Assembly (NCBI RefSeq): GCF_019795155.1
Contig: NZ_JAILYN010000007.1
Span: 62,001-126,000 of the forward strand
Length of the DNA stretch: 64,000 nt
Origin: Marinobacterium arenosum
Lineage (GTDB): Bacteria > Pseudomonadota > Gammaproteobacteria > Pseudomonadales > Balneatricaceae
Reading direction: 5' to 3'
Shown here: positions 15,419 through 24,267 of the stretch, piece by piece
How the letters are laid out: each line of letters starts with the position of its first letter
Position numbering within the stretch: position 1 is the stretch's first letter
Notes under the pieces: model-generated
What the model saw: the letters and a program-made list of their open reading frames with translations, nothing else
Databases searched by the model: none
Told to the model about the DNA's origin: nothing
Position numbers and translations under genes: made by a program

Positions 15419-17539
15419 TTGCTAGCCGGTCTGAACAAAGAAAGTCTAATTGCGAACGCGCGCAGCCTGACCAACGGCAACCTCGGGGTGCCGTTGTTGT
15501 TGCTGGTGATCATGGCAATGGTCACCCTGCCGATGCCGCCGTTCCTGTTGGACGTTCTGTTTACCTTTAACATCGCCCTGTCGATCGTGGTGCTGCTGGT
15601 TTCCGTCTACTCGATGCGGCCGTTGGATTTTGCGGTATTCCCCACCATCCTGCTGGTGGCGACGCTGATGCGGCTGGCGCTGAACGTGGCCTCGACCCGG
15701 GTGGTGCTGCTGTTCGGCCACGAAGGTGGCGACGCCGCCGGGAAGGTGATCGAGGCGTTCGGCTCGGTGGTGATCGGCGGCAACTACGTGGTCGGTCTGG
15801 TGGTGTTCCTGATTCTGGTAATCATCAACTTCGTGGTGGTCACCAAAGGCGCTGGCCGTATATCGGAAGTAAGCGCCCGCTTTACCCTCGACGCCATGCC
15901 CGGTAAGCAGATGGCGATCGATGCCGACCTCAATGCCGGCCTGATCAATCAGGAGGAAGCCAAGGCCCGCCGTCAGGACGTGACTCAGGAGGCGGACTTC
16001 TACGGCTCGATGGACGGTGCCTCCAAGTTCGTACGTGGCGATGCGGTGGCCGGCATCCTGATCCTGTTCATCAACATCATCGGTGGGCTGGCGATCGGTA
16101 TGGCCCAGCACCAGTTGGATTTCGCCACCGCGGCGGAGTTCTACTCGCTGCTGACCATCGGTGACGGTCTGGTGGCCCAGATCCCGTCGCTGTTGCTGTC
16201 TACCGCAGCGGCGATCATGGTGACCCGGCAGAACGCCTCCCACGATATGGGCGGCCAGATAATCGCCCAGATGGCGTCGCCAAAGGCGCTGGGCGTCACC
16301 GCCGCAATTCTGGCGATGATGGGGGTTGTGCCCGGCATGCCGCACTTCGCTTTTCTGTCGCTGGCGGCGGTGGTTGGCGGTGCGGTCTGGTGGATCGATC
16401 GCAAGAAGAAACAGCAGGCGGAGCAGGCCGTCCAGGAAGCCGAGCAGCTGCCCGCCACCCAGGCGGAAGAGGTGGAACAGCATAAGGAGCTGGACTGGGA
16501 CGACGTGATGCCGGTCGACATGGTCGGCCTGGAAGTTGGCTATCGGTTGATACCGATGGTCGACAAGCTGCAGGGCGGTCAGTTGCTGAACCGGATCAAA
16601 GGAGTGCGCAAAAAACTGTCACAGGAACTCGGTTTCCTGGTGCCCTCGGTGCATATCCGCGATAACCTTGACCTGCTGCCCGGTGCCTACCGGATCACCA
16701 TGATGGGGGTGGTGGTCGGTGAGGCTGAGGTCTACCCGGATCGTGAGTTGGCGATCAATCCCGGCCAGGTGTTCGGTTCGCTGAAGGGGATCGACGTCAA
16801 GGATCCGGCGTTTGGCCTGGACGCGGTCTGGATCGAGCTGTCCGACAAGGAGCGCGCCCAGTCGCTTGGTTATACCGTGGTGGACGCCTCCACCGTGGTC
16901 GCCACCCACCTGAACCAGATTCTGCAGGCCAATGCCAAGGATCTGTTGGGGCATGAAGAGGTGCAGCAGTTGCTCGATATGCTGGCCAAGTCGTCGCCGA
17001 AACTGGTGGAGGAGCTGGTGCCGGCCAAGCTGTCGATCAGCAATCTGTTGAAGATTTTGCAGAACCTGTTGATGGAGCAGGTGCCGCTGAAGGATTTCCG
17101 TACCATCGCCGAGGCGTTGACCGATGCGGTGACCCGCACCCAGGATCCGATGATGTTGACGGCGATGGTGCGTATTGCACTGGCGCGCCTGATCGTGCAG
17201 ACCATCAACGGTTCCGAGCCGGAACTGCCGGTGATCACCCTGGATCCGCAGCTGGAGCAGTTGTTGCTCGGTTCGGTGCAGCAGGGCGGTGGTGACGACA
17301 ACCTGGTGATCGAGCCGGGTATGGCGGAACGCTTGCAGATCTCCCTGGCCAGTGCCGCCCAGCAGCAGGAGATGGCCGGCAAGCCGGCGGTACTGCTGGT
17401 GGCGGCGCCGGTACGGCCGCTGCTGGCCAAATTCGTGCGCTACGGAGAGCAGCATATCCACGTGCTCTCCTACCAGGAGATACCGGAAAATAAGAAGGTT
17501 ACCATCGTTGCTACGGTCGGGGGGCAGAATGTGGGCTGA
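15419..17539 (+). CDS. flhA: Flagellar export gate protein FlhA
   Basis: A 706-residue export-gate protein. About eight N-terminal membrane helices begin LGVPLLLLVIMAMVTLPMPP. The FHIPEP signature region VASTRVVLLFGHEGGDAAGK and GAGRISEVSARFTLDAMPGK is present. A large cytoplasmic domain follows that forms the nonameric ring docking chaperone-substrate complexes. The only start that fits is TTG 15419, with GGGA about 10 bases upstream; no ATG or GTG occurs between it and the upstream in-frame stop. The weak start may limit its level. Confidence 0.96.
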   Translation: MLAGLNKESLIANARSLTNGNLGVPLLLLVIMAMVTLPMPPFLLDVLFTFNIALSIVVLLVSVYSMRPLDFAVFPTILLVATLMRLALNVASTRVVLLFGHEGGDAAGKVIEAFGSVVIGGNYVVGLVVFLILVIINFVVVTKGAGRISEVSARFTLDAMPGKQMAIDADLNAGLINQEEAKARRQDVTQEADFYGSMDGASKFVRGDAVAGILILFINIIGGLAIGMAQHQLDFATAAEFYSLLTIGDGLVAQIPSLLLSTAAAIMVTRQNASHDMGGQIIAQMASPKALGVTAAILAMMGVVPGMPHFAFLSLAAVVGGAVWWIDRKKKQQAEQAVQEAEQLPATQAEEVEQHKELDWDDVMPVDMVGLEVGYRLIPMVDKLQGGQLLNRIKGVRKKLSQELGFLVPSVHIRDNLDLLPGAYRITMMGVVVGEAEVYPDRELAINPGQVFGSLKGIDVKDPAFGLDAVWIELSDKERAQSLGYTVVDASTVVATHLNQILQANAKDLLGHEEVQQLLDMLAKSSPKLVEELVPAKLSISNLLKILQNLLMEQVPLKDFRTIAEALTDAVTRTQDPMMLTAMVRIALARLIVQTINGSEPELPVITLDPQLEQLLLGSVQQGGGDDNLVIEPGMAERLQISLASAAQQQEMAGKPAVLLVAAPVRPLLAKFVRYGEQHIHVLSYQEIPENKKVTIVATVGGQNVG

Positions 17540-17580
17540 TCTGCGGCGGCGGCAACTGAGGGCCGCGATAAAGGACGGGT

Positions 17581-19242
17581 ATGAAGGTTAAACGCTTTTT
17601 CGCGCCGGACATGCGCCAGGCGATGCGCCGGGTACGCGAGGAGATCGGCGCTAATGCGGTGATCGTCTCCAACCATCGGGTGGCCGGCGGCGTGGAAGTG
17701 GTGGCTGCCGAAGAGCATGAATACGATGCCGCCCAGGCCGAGTTTCAGCGTGAGCAGACCCGTCAGCGTCAGCAGGAGGAGCGGATGCGGGCGGCGGTGT
17801 CGTCGCGCCAGGCGTTGTCGCCCGATCAGTTACGCGAAGAGCTGCTGCGTGCCAAGTCCCGTATCGCCGTGGCGCAGCAATCCGGCAGTACCGATATGGC
17901 GGCGTCCCAGCAGGGCAACCGGCAGATGCGTGGTGGCGATGACGAACAGCTGCGGGCGATCCTGGAATCGCTGAAGGCGCGCCAGAAGGCCAAGGCCAAT
18001 GAGGCGGCGCAGAATTTCGAGCGTAACCGCCAGACTCAGCGGTTGCATGATCCGCTGGCGGTGGAACCTCAACTCGACGAGCCGGAGCATTGGGTATCCG
18101 CGCCGGTTCGCGGTCGACACTCTCAGTCTCCGTTGGCCGATCCGGCTACGCCTCAGCCGTCCGTATCCCAGTCGGCCGCACCTCAGCCGGCTCCTCCTCA
18201 ACAGGCCGCACCTCAGCCGGCGGCTCCCGCACCGGTTGCCCCGGCCGCGGCCGATGATGCCGTGATCCGGGCGATGCAGGATGAGATCCAGCAGCTCAAG
18301 GCGATGTTGGTGCAACAGGCGCAGGAGGCCCAGCAGGCGCGTAGCGCCTCGGTTCCGGCGGAGCCGCCGGCACCGGACCTGGTGGAGCCTTCGGCTGCGC
18401 CGGATTCGATGCGGGATGCCGGTCCGTTGGCCCGCAAGCTTGGCCTGATCGGTATCAGCGAACGCCTCAGCCGGCAGCTGCTGGCTGGTGTGGAACCGAA
18501 TATTGCCGCCGACAAGGCCTGGCGTAACACCCTGGCGCGGCTGGCCGAGTCGATTCCAGTAATCGGCGAAGACTTCATCGAGCGTGGCGGCATGATCGCC
18601 TTCGTAGGTCCGACCGGGGTCGGCAAGACCACCACCATCGGCAAGCTGGCGGCCCAGTACGTACTGAAGTACGGCAGCGCCAGCCTGGCTCTGGTGACCA
18701 CCGACTCGTACCGGATTGCGGCGCATGAACAGCTGCGTACCTTCGGCCGCATACTGGATGTGCCGGTGCGGGTGGTGAACGAAAAAGAAACTCTGGACGA
18801 GGTGCTGCAATCGTTGCGTAACAAGCGCCTGGTGCTGGTCGATACCGCCGGCCTGAATGCCAGCGAGCCGCACAGTGAACTGCAGATGGAGATGCTGGAC
18901 TCGGTTAGCGTACGGCTGAAGAAACTGCTGGTGCTGTCCTGCTCCAGCCAGCGTCAGGTGATGGAAAGCGCCTATGCGGCCTATAAGGAGATGGGACTGA
19001 ACGGTTGCGTGCTCAGTAAGCTGGATGAATCAGGCAGCCTCGGCGAGGCGCTGTCTCTGGCAGTAGAGCAGCGGCTGCCGATCGCCTATCTGGCCGATGG
19101 TCAGAAAATCCCGGATGATGTCAGCGTGGCGCGTAAGCATGAGCTGGTCAGCCGGGCCGTGGTGACTGCTCAGAAGAGCCGGGCTACTGAGGCGAAGATC
19201 GCGCAATCCGCCAAAGTCACACCGTTGTTCAAGGCCGGTTGA
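17581..19242 (+). CDS. flhF: Flagellar pole-determining SRP-like GTPase FlhF
   Basis: A 553-residue SRP-family GTPase that marks the pole where the flagellum is built. An N-terminal basic B domain (MKVKRFFAPDMRQAMRRVRE) is followed by a long Gln/Pro/Ala linker (around residues 185-270) and the NG domain. The G1 motif is FVGPTGVGKTTTIGKLAAQY near residue 340, with DTAGL and SKLDESGSLGEAL as later G motifs. The linker makes it longer than many FlhF proteins. It is followed by flhG, its usual antagonist. Confidence 0.96.
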   Translation: MKVKRFFAPDMRQAMRRVREEIGANAVIVSNHRVAGGVEVVAAEEHEYDAAQAEFQREQTRQRQQEERMRAAVSSRQALSPDQLREELLRAKSRIAVAQQSGSTDMAASQQGNRQMRGGDDEQLRAILESLKARQKAKANEAAQNFERNRQTQRLHDPLAVEPQLDEPEHWVSAPVRGRHSQSPLADPATPQPSVSQSAAPQPAPPQQAAPQPAAPAPVAPAAADDAVIRAMQDEIQQLKAMLVQQAQEAQQARSASVPAEPPAPDLVEPSAAPDSMRDAGPLARKLGLIGISERLSRQLLAGVEPNIAADKAWRNTLARLAESIPVIGEDFIERGGMIAFVGPTGVGKTTTIGKLAAQYVLKYGSASLALVTTDSYRIAAHEQLRTFGRILDVPVRVVNEKETLDEVLQSLRNKRLVLVDTAGLNASEPHSELQMEMLDSVSVRLKKLLVLSCSSQRQVMESAYAAYKEMGLNGCVLSKLDESGSLGEALSLAVEQRLPIAYLADGQKIPDDVSVARKHELVSRAVVTAQKSRATEAKIAQSAKVTPLFKAG

Positions 19243-19255
19243 GGGGGCTGACGAG

Positions 19256-20083
19256 ATGATGAGCCCAGCAGCTGTGCGGGTGATTGCGGTGACCGGCGGA
19301 AAAGGCGGGGTCGGCAAGACCAATGTGTCGGTGAACCTGTCGCTGTCGCTGGCCGCGATGGGGCAGCGGGTAGTGTTGATGGATGCCGACCTGGGGTTGG
19401 CCAACGTCGATGTGATGCTGGGTATCCGGCCGCAGCGCAACATCGCCGATATGCTGGCTGGCGACTGTACCTTGCGACAGGTGTTGGTGCCGGTCAAGCC
19501 GGGGTTGCAGATCGTGCCGGCTTCCTCCGGTACCCAGGAGATGACCCAGCTCAGTCCCCATCAGCATGCTGAACTGGTGCACGCTTTTGCCGATATCCAG
19601 GATGAGTTAGACGTGCTGGTGGTGGATACCGCGGCCGGTATCTCCGAGTCGGTGCTCAGCTTCGTGCGGGCTGCCCAGGAGGTGCTGGTGGTGGTCTGCG
19701 ACGAGCCGACCTCGATCACCGACGCCTATGCGCTGATCAAGTTGCTGAACCGTGACAGCCGGATCAGCCGTTTTCGGGTGCTGGCCAACATGGTGCGCTC
19801 CGACCAGGAGGGGCGAAATATGTACAATAAATTAGTAACTGTTACAGATCGCTTCCTGGATGTGGCACTTCAATATGTCGGATCAATCCCTTATGATGAA
19901 TCCGTTCGTAAGGCAGTGCAGATGCAACGTGCTGTGTTTGAAAAGTTTCCTAACAGCAAAGCGTCCCAGGCTTACCGTCAGTTAGCGAACAAAGTCACCA
20001 GTTGGCCGGTGCAGGCTACGCCACGCGGGCATCTGGAGTTTTTTGTCGAACGGTTGGTGCGTGGCGCAGGCAGAAAGGATTAG
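19256..20083 (+). CDS. flhG: Flagellar number regulator FlhG (FleN), MinD-like ATPase
   Basis: A 275-residue ParA/MinD-type ATPase with the deviant Walker A TGGKGGVGKTNVSVNLSLSL near residue 10 and DADLGLANVDVMLG after it. FlhG limits flagellar number by acting on FlhF and on the FlrA/FleQ-type master regulator. A second ATG lies at 19259. From about 19815 to the end the codons become clearly richer in A and T than in the first two thirds, and the change continues into fliA. Confidence 0.95.
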   Translation: MMSPAAVRVIAVTGGKGGVGKTNVSVNLSLSLAAMGQRVVLMDADLGLANVDVMLGIRPQRNIADMLAGDCTLRQVLVPVKPGLQIVPASSGTQEMTQLSPHQHAELVHAFADIQDELDVLVVDTAAGISESVLSFVRAAQEVLVVVCDEPTSITDAYALIKLLNRDSRISRFRVLANMVRSDQEGRNMYNKLVTVTDRFLDVALQYVGSIPYDESVRKAVQMQRAVFEKFPNSKASQAYRQLANKVTSWPVQATPRGHLEFFVERLVRGAGRKD

Positions 20084-20095
20084 TACAGGTCCTGC

Positions 20096-20806
20096 ATGTA
20101 TAACCAGGTGCAATTTGTTTCGAATGATGAGCTGATTGAGCAATATGCGCCGTTGGTTAAACGAATCGCCCATCATTTGCAGGCACGAATGCCGTCATCC
20201 GTTGTACTGGATGATTTGTTACAGGCCGGCATGATCGGTTTGCTGGAGGCGTACCGCAATTACGACCCCTGCAAGGGCGCCAGCTTTGAAACCTATGCCG
20301 GTATCCGCATCCGCGGAGCCATTATCGATGAAGTGCGTCGTGGCGACTGGACGCCGCGCTCGGTTCATCGCAATACCCGTCGTATTTCTGACGCTATCCA
20401 TAAAATCGAAGCGCGAACCGGTGCCGATGCCGCCGATGCCGAAGTGGCGGCGGAGCTGGGTGTCACCTTGGACGACTATTATGCGCTGTTGAAAGATTCG
20501 ATGGAGAGCCGCTTGTTCAGTTATGACGAGCTGGTTGCTTCCTCCGATGAAGGGCCGGGCGACTATATCGCCAATGATGATCCCGGTCCGGAAAGGCATG
20601 TGTCGCGAGAAAGTTTTCTGCGCTCTCTGGCCGGGGCGATAGAGCGTCTGCCGGAGCGCGAGAAGTTGGTGCTGGCGCTGTATTATGACGAGCAGCTCAA
20701 CCTCAAGGAGATCGGTCAGGTGCTGGGGGTCAGCGAATCCCGAGTGAGCCAGATTCATAGTCAGGCCGCCATGCGATTGCGCAGCCGGTTGCGTGACTGG
20801 CAATGA
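20096..20806 (+). CDS. fliA: RNA polymerase sigma factor FliA (sigma-28)
   Basis: A 236-residue sigma-28 factor that transcribes late flagellar and chemotaxis genes. Region 2 reads APLVKRIAHHLQARMPSSVV with DLLQAGMIGLLEAYRNYDP. Region 4 ends with the helix-turn-helix LNLKEIGQVLGVSESRVSQI. FliA is normally held by FlgM, which is not in the window. It begins 12 bases after flhG and is followed by cheY, the standard polar-flagellum order. Confidence 0.97.
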   Translation: MYNQVQFVSNDELIEQYAPLVKRIAHHLQARMPSSVVLDDLLQAGMIGLLEAYRNYDPCKGASFETYAGIRIRGAIIDEVRRGDWTPRSVHRNTRRISDAIHKIEARTGADAADAEVAAELGVTLDDYYALLKDSMESRLFSYDELVASSDEGPGDYIANDDPGPERHVSRESFLRSLAGAIERLPEREKLVLALYYDEQLNLKEIGQVLGVSESRVSQIHSQAAMRLRSRLRDWQ

Positions 20807-20812
20807 AAAGGC
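20798..20812 (+). promoter_or_regulatory. Weak sigma-54-like site before cheY
   Basis: TGGCA at 20798-20802 and GC at 20811-20812 keep the sigma-54 GG/GC spacing, but the -12 half is AGGC rather than TTGC. It overlaps the end of fliA. No convincing sigma-28 site (TAAA-N15-GCCGATAA) was seen in this gap. It is only a candidate. Confidence 0.22.
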
Positions 20813-20888
20813 TTGACCGGACTCAACGTAATTGACCTAATGAAGATTAAACTCAACGAGTTGCGTGGTTCTATAGGGGAGACGTGTC

Positions 20889-21272
20889 TTGAAGAAAGAC
20901 ATTAAGATTCTCGTTGTAGATGATTTTTCTACAATGAGGCGCATCATCAAAAACCTGCTGCGGGATTTGGGGTTGACCAATGTGCAGGAGGCCGACGATG
21001 GCCAGACGGCACTGCCGATCCTGAAAGCGGGCGGAATTGACTTCCTGATCACCGACTGGAATATGCCGGGCATGACCGGTATCGACCTGCTGAAACACGT
21101 ACGGGCCGATGCCAACCTGGCACATATTCCGGTGCTGATGGTGACAGCAGAAGCCAAGCGTGAGCAGATCATTGCGGCGGCTCAGGCCGGTGTGAACGGC
21201 TATGTGGTTAAGCCTTTCACTGCGGCGGTGCTGAAAGAGAAGATCGATAAAATCTTCGAGCGTTTGAACTGA
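20889..21272 (+). CDS. cheY: Chemotaxis response regulator CheY
   Basis: A 127-residue single receiver domain. The acidic pair D11-D12, the phosphorylation site D56 ([13 protein letters not shown]) and the VKPF lysine are all present. Phospho-CheY binds FliM and reverses the motor. The only reasonable start is TTG 20889: GTG 20884 reads into a stop after two codons. AGGGGAGA stands about 10 bases upstream. Confidence 0.97.
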   Translation: MKKDIKILVVDDFSTMRRIIKNLLRDLGLTNVQEADDGQTALPILKAGGIDFLITDWNMPGMTGIDLLKHVRADANLAHIPVLMVTAEAKREQIIAAAQAGVNGYVVKPFTAAVLKEKIDKIFERLN

Positions 21273-21291
21273 GCCTAAGGGAATTACCGTT

Positions 21292-22107
21292 ATGACCGCA
21301 CCGGACCTCCGTCAGGGGATCGACCAGTTCGAAAGCTTGCTGCACAGCAAGGCGCGGGAGCTGGTCGATGTCCTGGAGCAGGGTGATCTCGCCAGCGCCA
21401 TGGTTCTGATACAGGAACTCAACGAGGCAAAACACCGCGCTTTCTACAATGAGGTGGGCTTCCTGACCCGGGGGTTGCACGAGGCGATCAAGGCATTTAG
21501 CAGCGATGTCGGCAACGCGATTGACGGCAAGAGCAAAGCTGAAGGTGCCGGTCAGGTATTCGCCGATGCATCGGAACGGTTGGCCTATGTGATCGAAGTC
21601 ACCGAAAGTAATGCCCATGACACCATGGACCGGATCGATACCGCGCTGACGCTGGTCGATCGACTGGACAAGCAGAGTGAGCGTTTCAAGGATCTGCTGT
21701 CGTTGGTGGGTCAGCTGGAAGGGGAGTTCGAGGGCCTGAGAGGTGTATATGACCGTACCTGCACCTTGAAGGAAGAGTCCGAACAAACAATTGAAACCCT
21801 GCGCGGCCAGTTGACCGATATCCTGGTTTCACAAAGCTACCAGGATATCACCGGCCAGCTTATCCGCCGGGTGATCACCCTGGTGACCAATGTCGAGGGA
21901 CACCTGGTCAAGCTGATGGAGATGGCGGCGCAGGTGGAGCGGCTCAGCGGTATCGATGTGGCCGAGGTGCTGTCGAGCCGGGCTGAGCCGAATGAAAACA
22001 AGACGGCGTCTGTTCAGGCGGAAGGTCCGCAGATCAAGAAGGATGCGCCCGACGTGGCCTGTGATCAGGATGATGTGGATGAATTGCTGTCGAGTCTTGG
22101 TTTTTAA
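21292..22107 (+). CDS. cheZ: CheY-P phosphatase CheZ
   Basis: A 271-residue helical protein that removes phosphate from CheY. The catalytic helix carries LVSQSYQDITGQLIRRVI with the active-site Gln (near residue 184). The extreme C-terminus DQDDVDELLSSLGF is the CheY-binding peptide, joined by a flexible acidic linker. Length is typical for polar-flagellate bacteria, longer than the Escherichia coli protein. cheA follows after 11 bases. Confidence 0.95.
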   Translation: MTAPDLRQGIDQFESLLHSKARELVDVLEQGDLASAMVLIQELNEAKHRAFYNEVGFLTRGLHEAIKAFSSDVGNAIDGKSKAEGAGQVFADASERLAYVIEVTESNAHDTMDRIDTALTLVDRLDKQSERFKDLLSLVGQLEGEFEGLRGVYDRTCTLKEESEQTIETLRGQLTDILVSQSYQDITGQLIRRVITLVTNVEGHLVKLMEMAAQVERLSGIDVAEVLSSRAEPNENKTASVQAEGPQIKKDAPDVACDQDDVDELLSSLGF

Positions 22108-22118
22108 AGGAGCTTCCT

Positions 22119-24233
22119 ATGAGTTTTGATGTGGATCAGGAGATTCTCGAGGACTTCCTTGTCGAAGCCGGCGAGATCCTGGAGCAGCTATCGGAACAGC
22201 TGGTGGATCTGGAACAGCGTCCGGATGATCGGGAGCTCTTGAATGCGATCTTCCGTGGCTTCCATACCGTAAAAGGCGGTGCCGGTTTCCTGCAGCTCGA
22301 AGCGATGGTCGACTGCTGCCACAAGGCCGAGAACCTGTTCGATATGCTGCGCAACGGCGAGATCGGCATCAGTGCCGAGCTGATGGACGTCGTACTGCGG
22401 GCGCTGGATGCCATCAACATGATGTTCGAGGCGGTACGCGACGGTCAGGGGCTTGAGCGGGCCGATGCCGGCCTGCTGGCTGCGCTGGATCACTATGTCA
22501 ACGGTGGTGCGCCGGCGGCACCGGCAGTGGCGGCCGCACCGGAACCGCAACCGGCTGTCGTACCGGCACCGGCACCGGCACCGGCACCAGTGGCCAAGCC
22601 TGCGCCGAGCAGTGGCGCGGCTGACCAGTCCAGTGCCGAGTTCGAGATGTTGCTGGGGGATATCGCCGGCGATGCGGCGGCTATCCCCGAAGCGGATCCG
22701 GTCGAGGCGGCTGGTGGCTCGGAACTGATCACCGAAGATGAATTTGAAAGCCTGCTGGATGAGCTGCACGGACCGGGTGGCGCGCCAGGACAGATGAGCG
22801 GAGGTGACACTGTGGCCGAGTCGACAGGTGCGGGATCGTCCAACGAACTGATCAGCGATAGCGAATTCGAGGCCCTGCTGGATGATCTGCAGGCTCAGGG
22901 CAAGGGGGCCTTCGCCTTTGTCAATGAAGAGCGTCGCGATGCCCGTCATGAAGCTGTTGAACCGGCTGTCGCGACGCCGGCTCCGGTGGCTGCGCCGGCC
23001 GTCAGTGCGGAGCCGGTGATGAAAGACAGCGCCGCCGGTAAACCGCCGGCAGGCCAGGCCAAGGCAACGCCGGAGAGCAACGTGCGGGTGGATACCCGCC
23101 TGCTGGACAAGATCATGAACATGGTCGGTGAATTGGTACTGATCCGTAACCGGTTGGTGCGTCTTGGCGTGACCCGCGAAGACGAGGAGATGGCCAAGGC
23201 GCTGGCAACCCTGGATATGGTGACCGCCGATCTGCAGATGTCGGTCATGAAGACCCGCATGCAGCCGGTCAAGAAGGTGTTCGGTCGCTTCCCGCGGCTG
23301 ATTCGTGACCTGTCGCGCAACCTTCACAAAGAGGTCCGGCTGGAGTTGCGCGGTGAAGAGACCGACCTGGACAAGAACCTGGTCGAGGCGTTGGCGGATC
23401 CGCTGATCCACCTGGTACGCAACTCGGTCGACCACGGTATCGAGGCGCCGGAGGAGCGTGATCGGATCGGCAAACCGCGTGAAGGTCATGTGCTGTTGTC
23501 CGCCGAGCAGGAGGGCGATCATATCCTGCTGGTGATTCAGGACGACGGTGCCGGTATGGACCCGGAAAAGCTGCGTAAGCTGGCGGTGGATCGTGGCATG
23601 CTGGATGCCGAAGCCGCCCGCCGTCTGACCGAGCAGGAGTGTTTCAACCTGATCTTCCAGGCGGGCTTCTCCACCAAGACCGAGATCTCCGATGTCTCCG
23701 GCCGCGGTGTCGGCATGGACGTGGTCAAGACCAAGATCACCCAGTTGAACGGCACCCTGAGCATCGATTCGGTGCTCGGCCAGGGCACCCGTATCGCGAT
23801 CCAGGTACCGCTGACGCTGGCGATCATGCCGACCCTGATGGTGGTATTGGAAGATCAGGCGTTTGCGCTGCCGCTGGTCAACGTCAGCGAGATCTTCAAC
23901 CTGGACCTGACCCAGACCAACGCGGTCGACGGCCAGCAGGTGATTATCGTACGCGACCAGGCGTTGCCGTTGTTCCATCTCAAGCGCTGGCTGATCCAGG
24001 GGCAGCAGCAGGCCAAGCTGCCCGATCAGGGCCATGTGGTGATCGTCAACGTCGGCACCATGCGGGTCGGTTTCGTGGTGGACCAGTTGGTTGGCCAGGA
24101 GGAAGTGGTGATCAAGCCGCTCGGTTCAATCCTGCACGGCACGCCGGGTCTGTCCGGCGCCACCATCACCGGTGACGGTCGCATCGCGCTGATCATCGAT
24201 ATCCCGAACCTGCTGAAGAACTACGCCTCCTGA
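22119..24233 (+). CDS. cheA: Chemotaxis histidine kinase CheA
   Basis: A 704-residue kinase. Domains in order: Hpt with phospho-accepting H49 (FHTVKGGAGFLQ); a Pro/Ala linker (130-165); a region with three short repeated motifs (171-257) instead of an obvious folded P2; dimerisation (LLDKIMNMVGELVLIRNRL, near 328); ATPase with NSVDHGIE, DDGAGMD and GRGVGMDVV; and a C-terminal CheW-like domain. It phosphorylates CheY and CheB. In bacteria with ParC/ParP this interdomain region of CheA is also where ParP docks (LID), which may apply here. Confidence 0.97.
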   Translation: MSFDVDQEILEDFLVEAGEILEQLSEQLVDLEQRPDDRELLNAIFRGFHTVKGGAGFLQLEAMVDCCHKAENLFDMLRNGEIGISAELMDVVLRALDAINMMFEAVRDGQGLERADAGLLAALDHYVNGGAPAAPAVAAAPEPQPAVVPAPAPAPAPVAKPAPSSGAADQSSAEFEMLLGDIAGDAAAIPEADPVEAAGGSELITEDEFESLLDELHGPGGAPGQMSGGDTVAESTGAGSSNELISDSEFEALLDDLQAQGKGAFAFVNEERRDARHEAVEPAVATPAPVAAPAVSAEPVMKDSAAGKPPAGQAKATPESNVRVDTRLLDKIMNMVGELVLIRNRLVRLGVTREDEEMAKALATLDMVTADLQMSVMKTRMQPVKKVFGRFPRLIRDLSRNLHKEVRLELRGEETDLDKNLVEALADPLIHLVRNSVDHGIEAPEERDRIGKPREGHVLLSAEQEGDHILLVIQDDGAGMDPEKLRKLAVDRGMLDAEAARRLTEQECFNLIFQAGFSTKTEISDVSGRGVGMDVVKTKITQLNGTLSIDSVLGQGTRIAIQVPLTLAIMPTLMVVLEDQAFALPLVNVSEIFNLDLTQTNAVDGQQVIIVRDQALPLFHLKRWLIQGQQQAKLPDQGHVVIVNVGTMRVGFVVDQLVGQEEVVIKPLGSILHGTPGLSGATITGDGRIALIIDIPNLLKNYAS

Positions 24234-24267
24234 GGGGGCGTAGCTCAACTGGAATGAAACGCTGACT

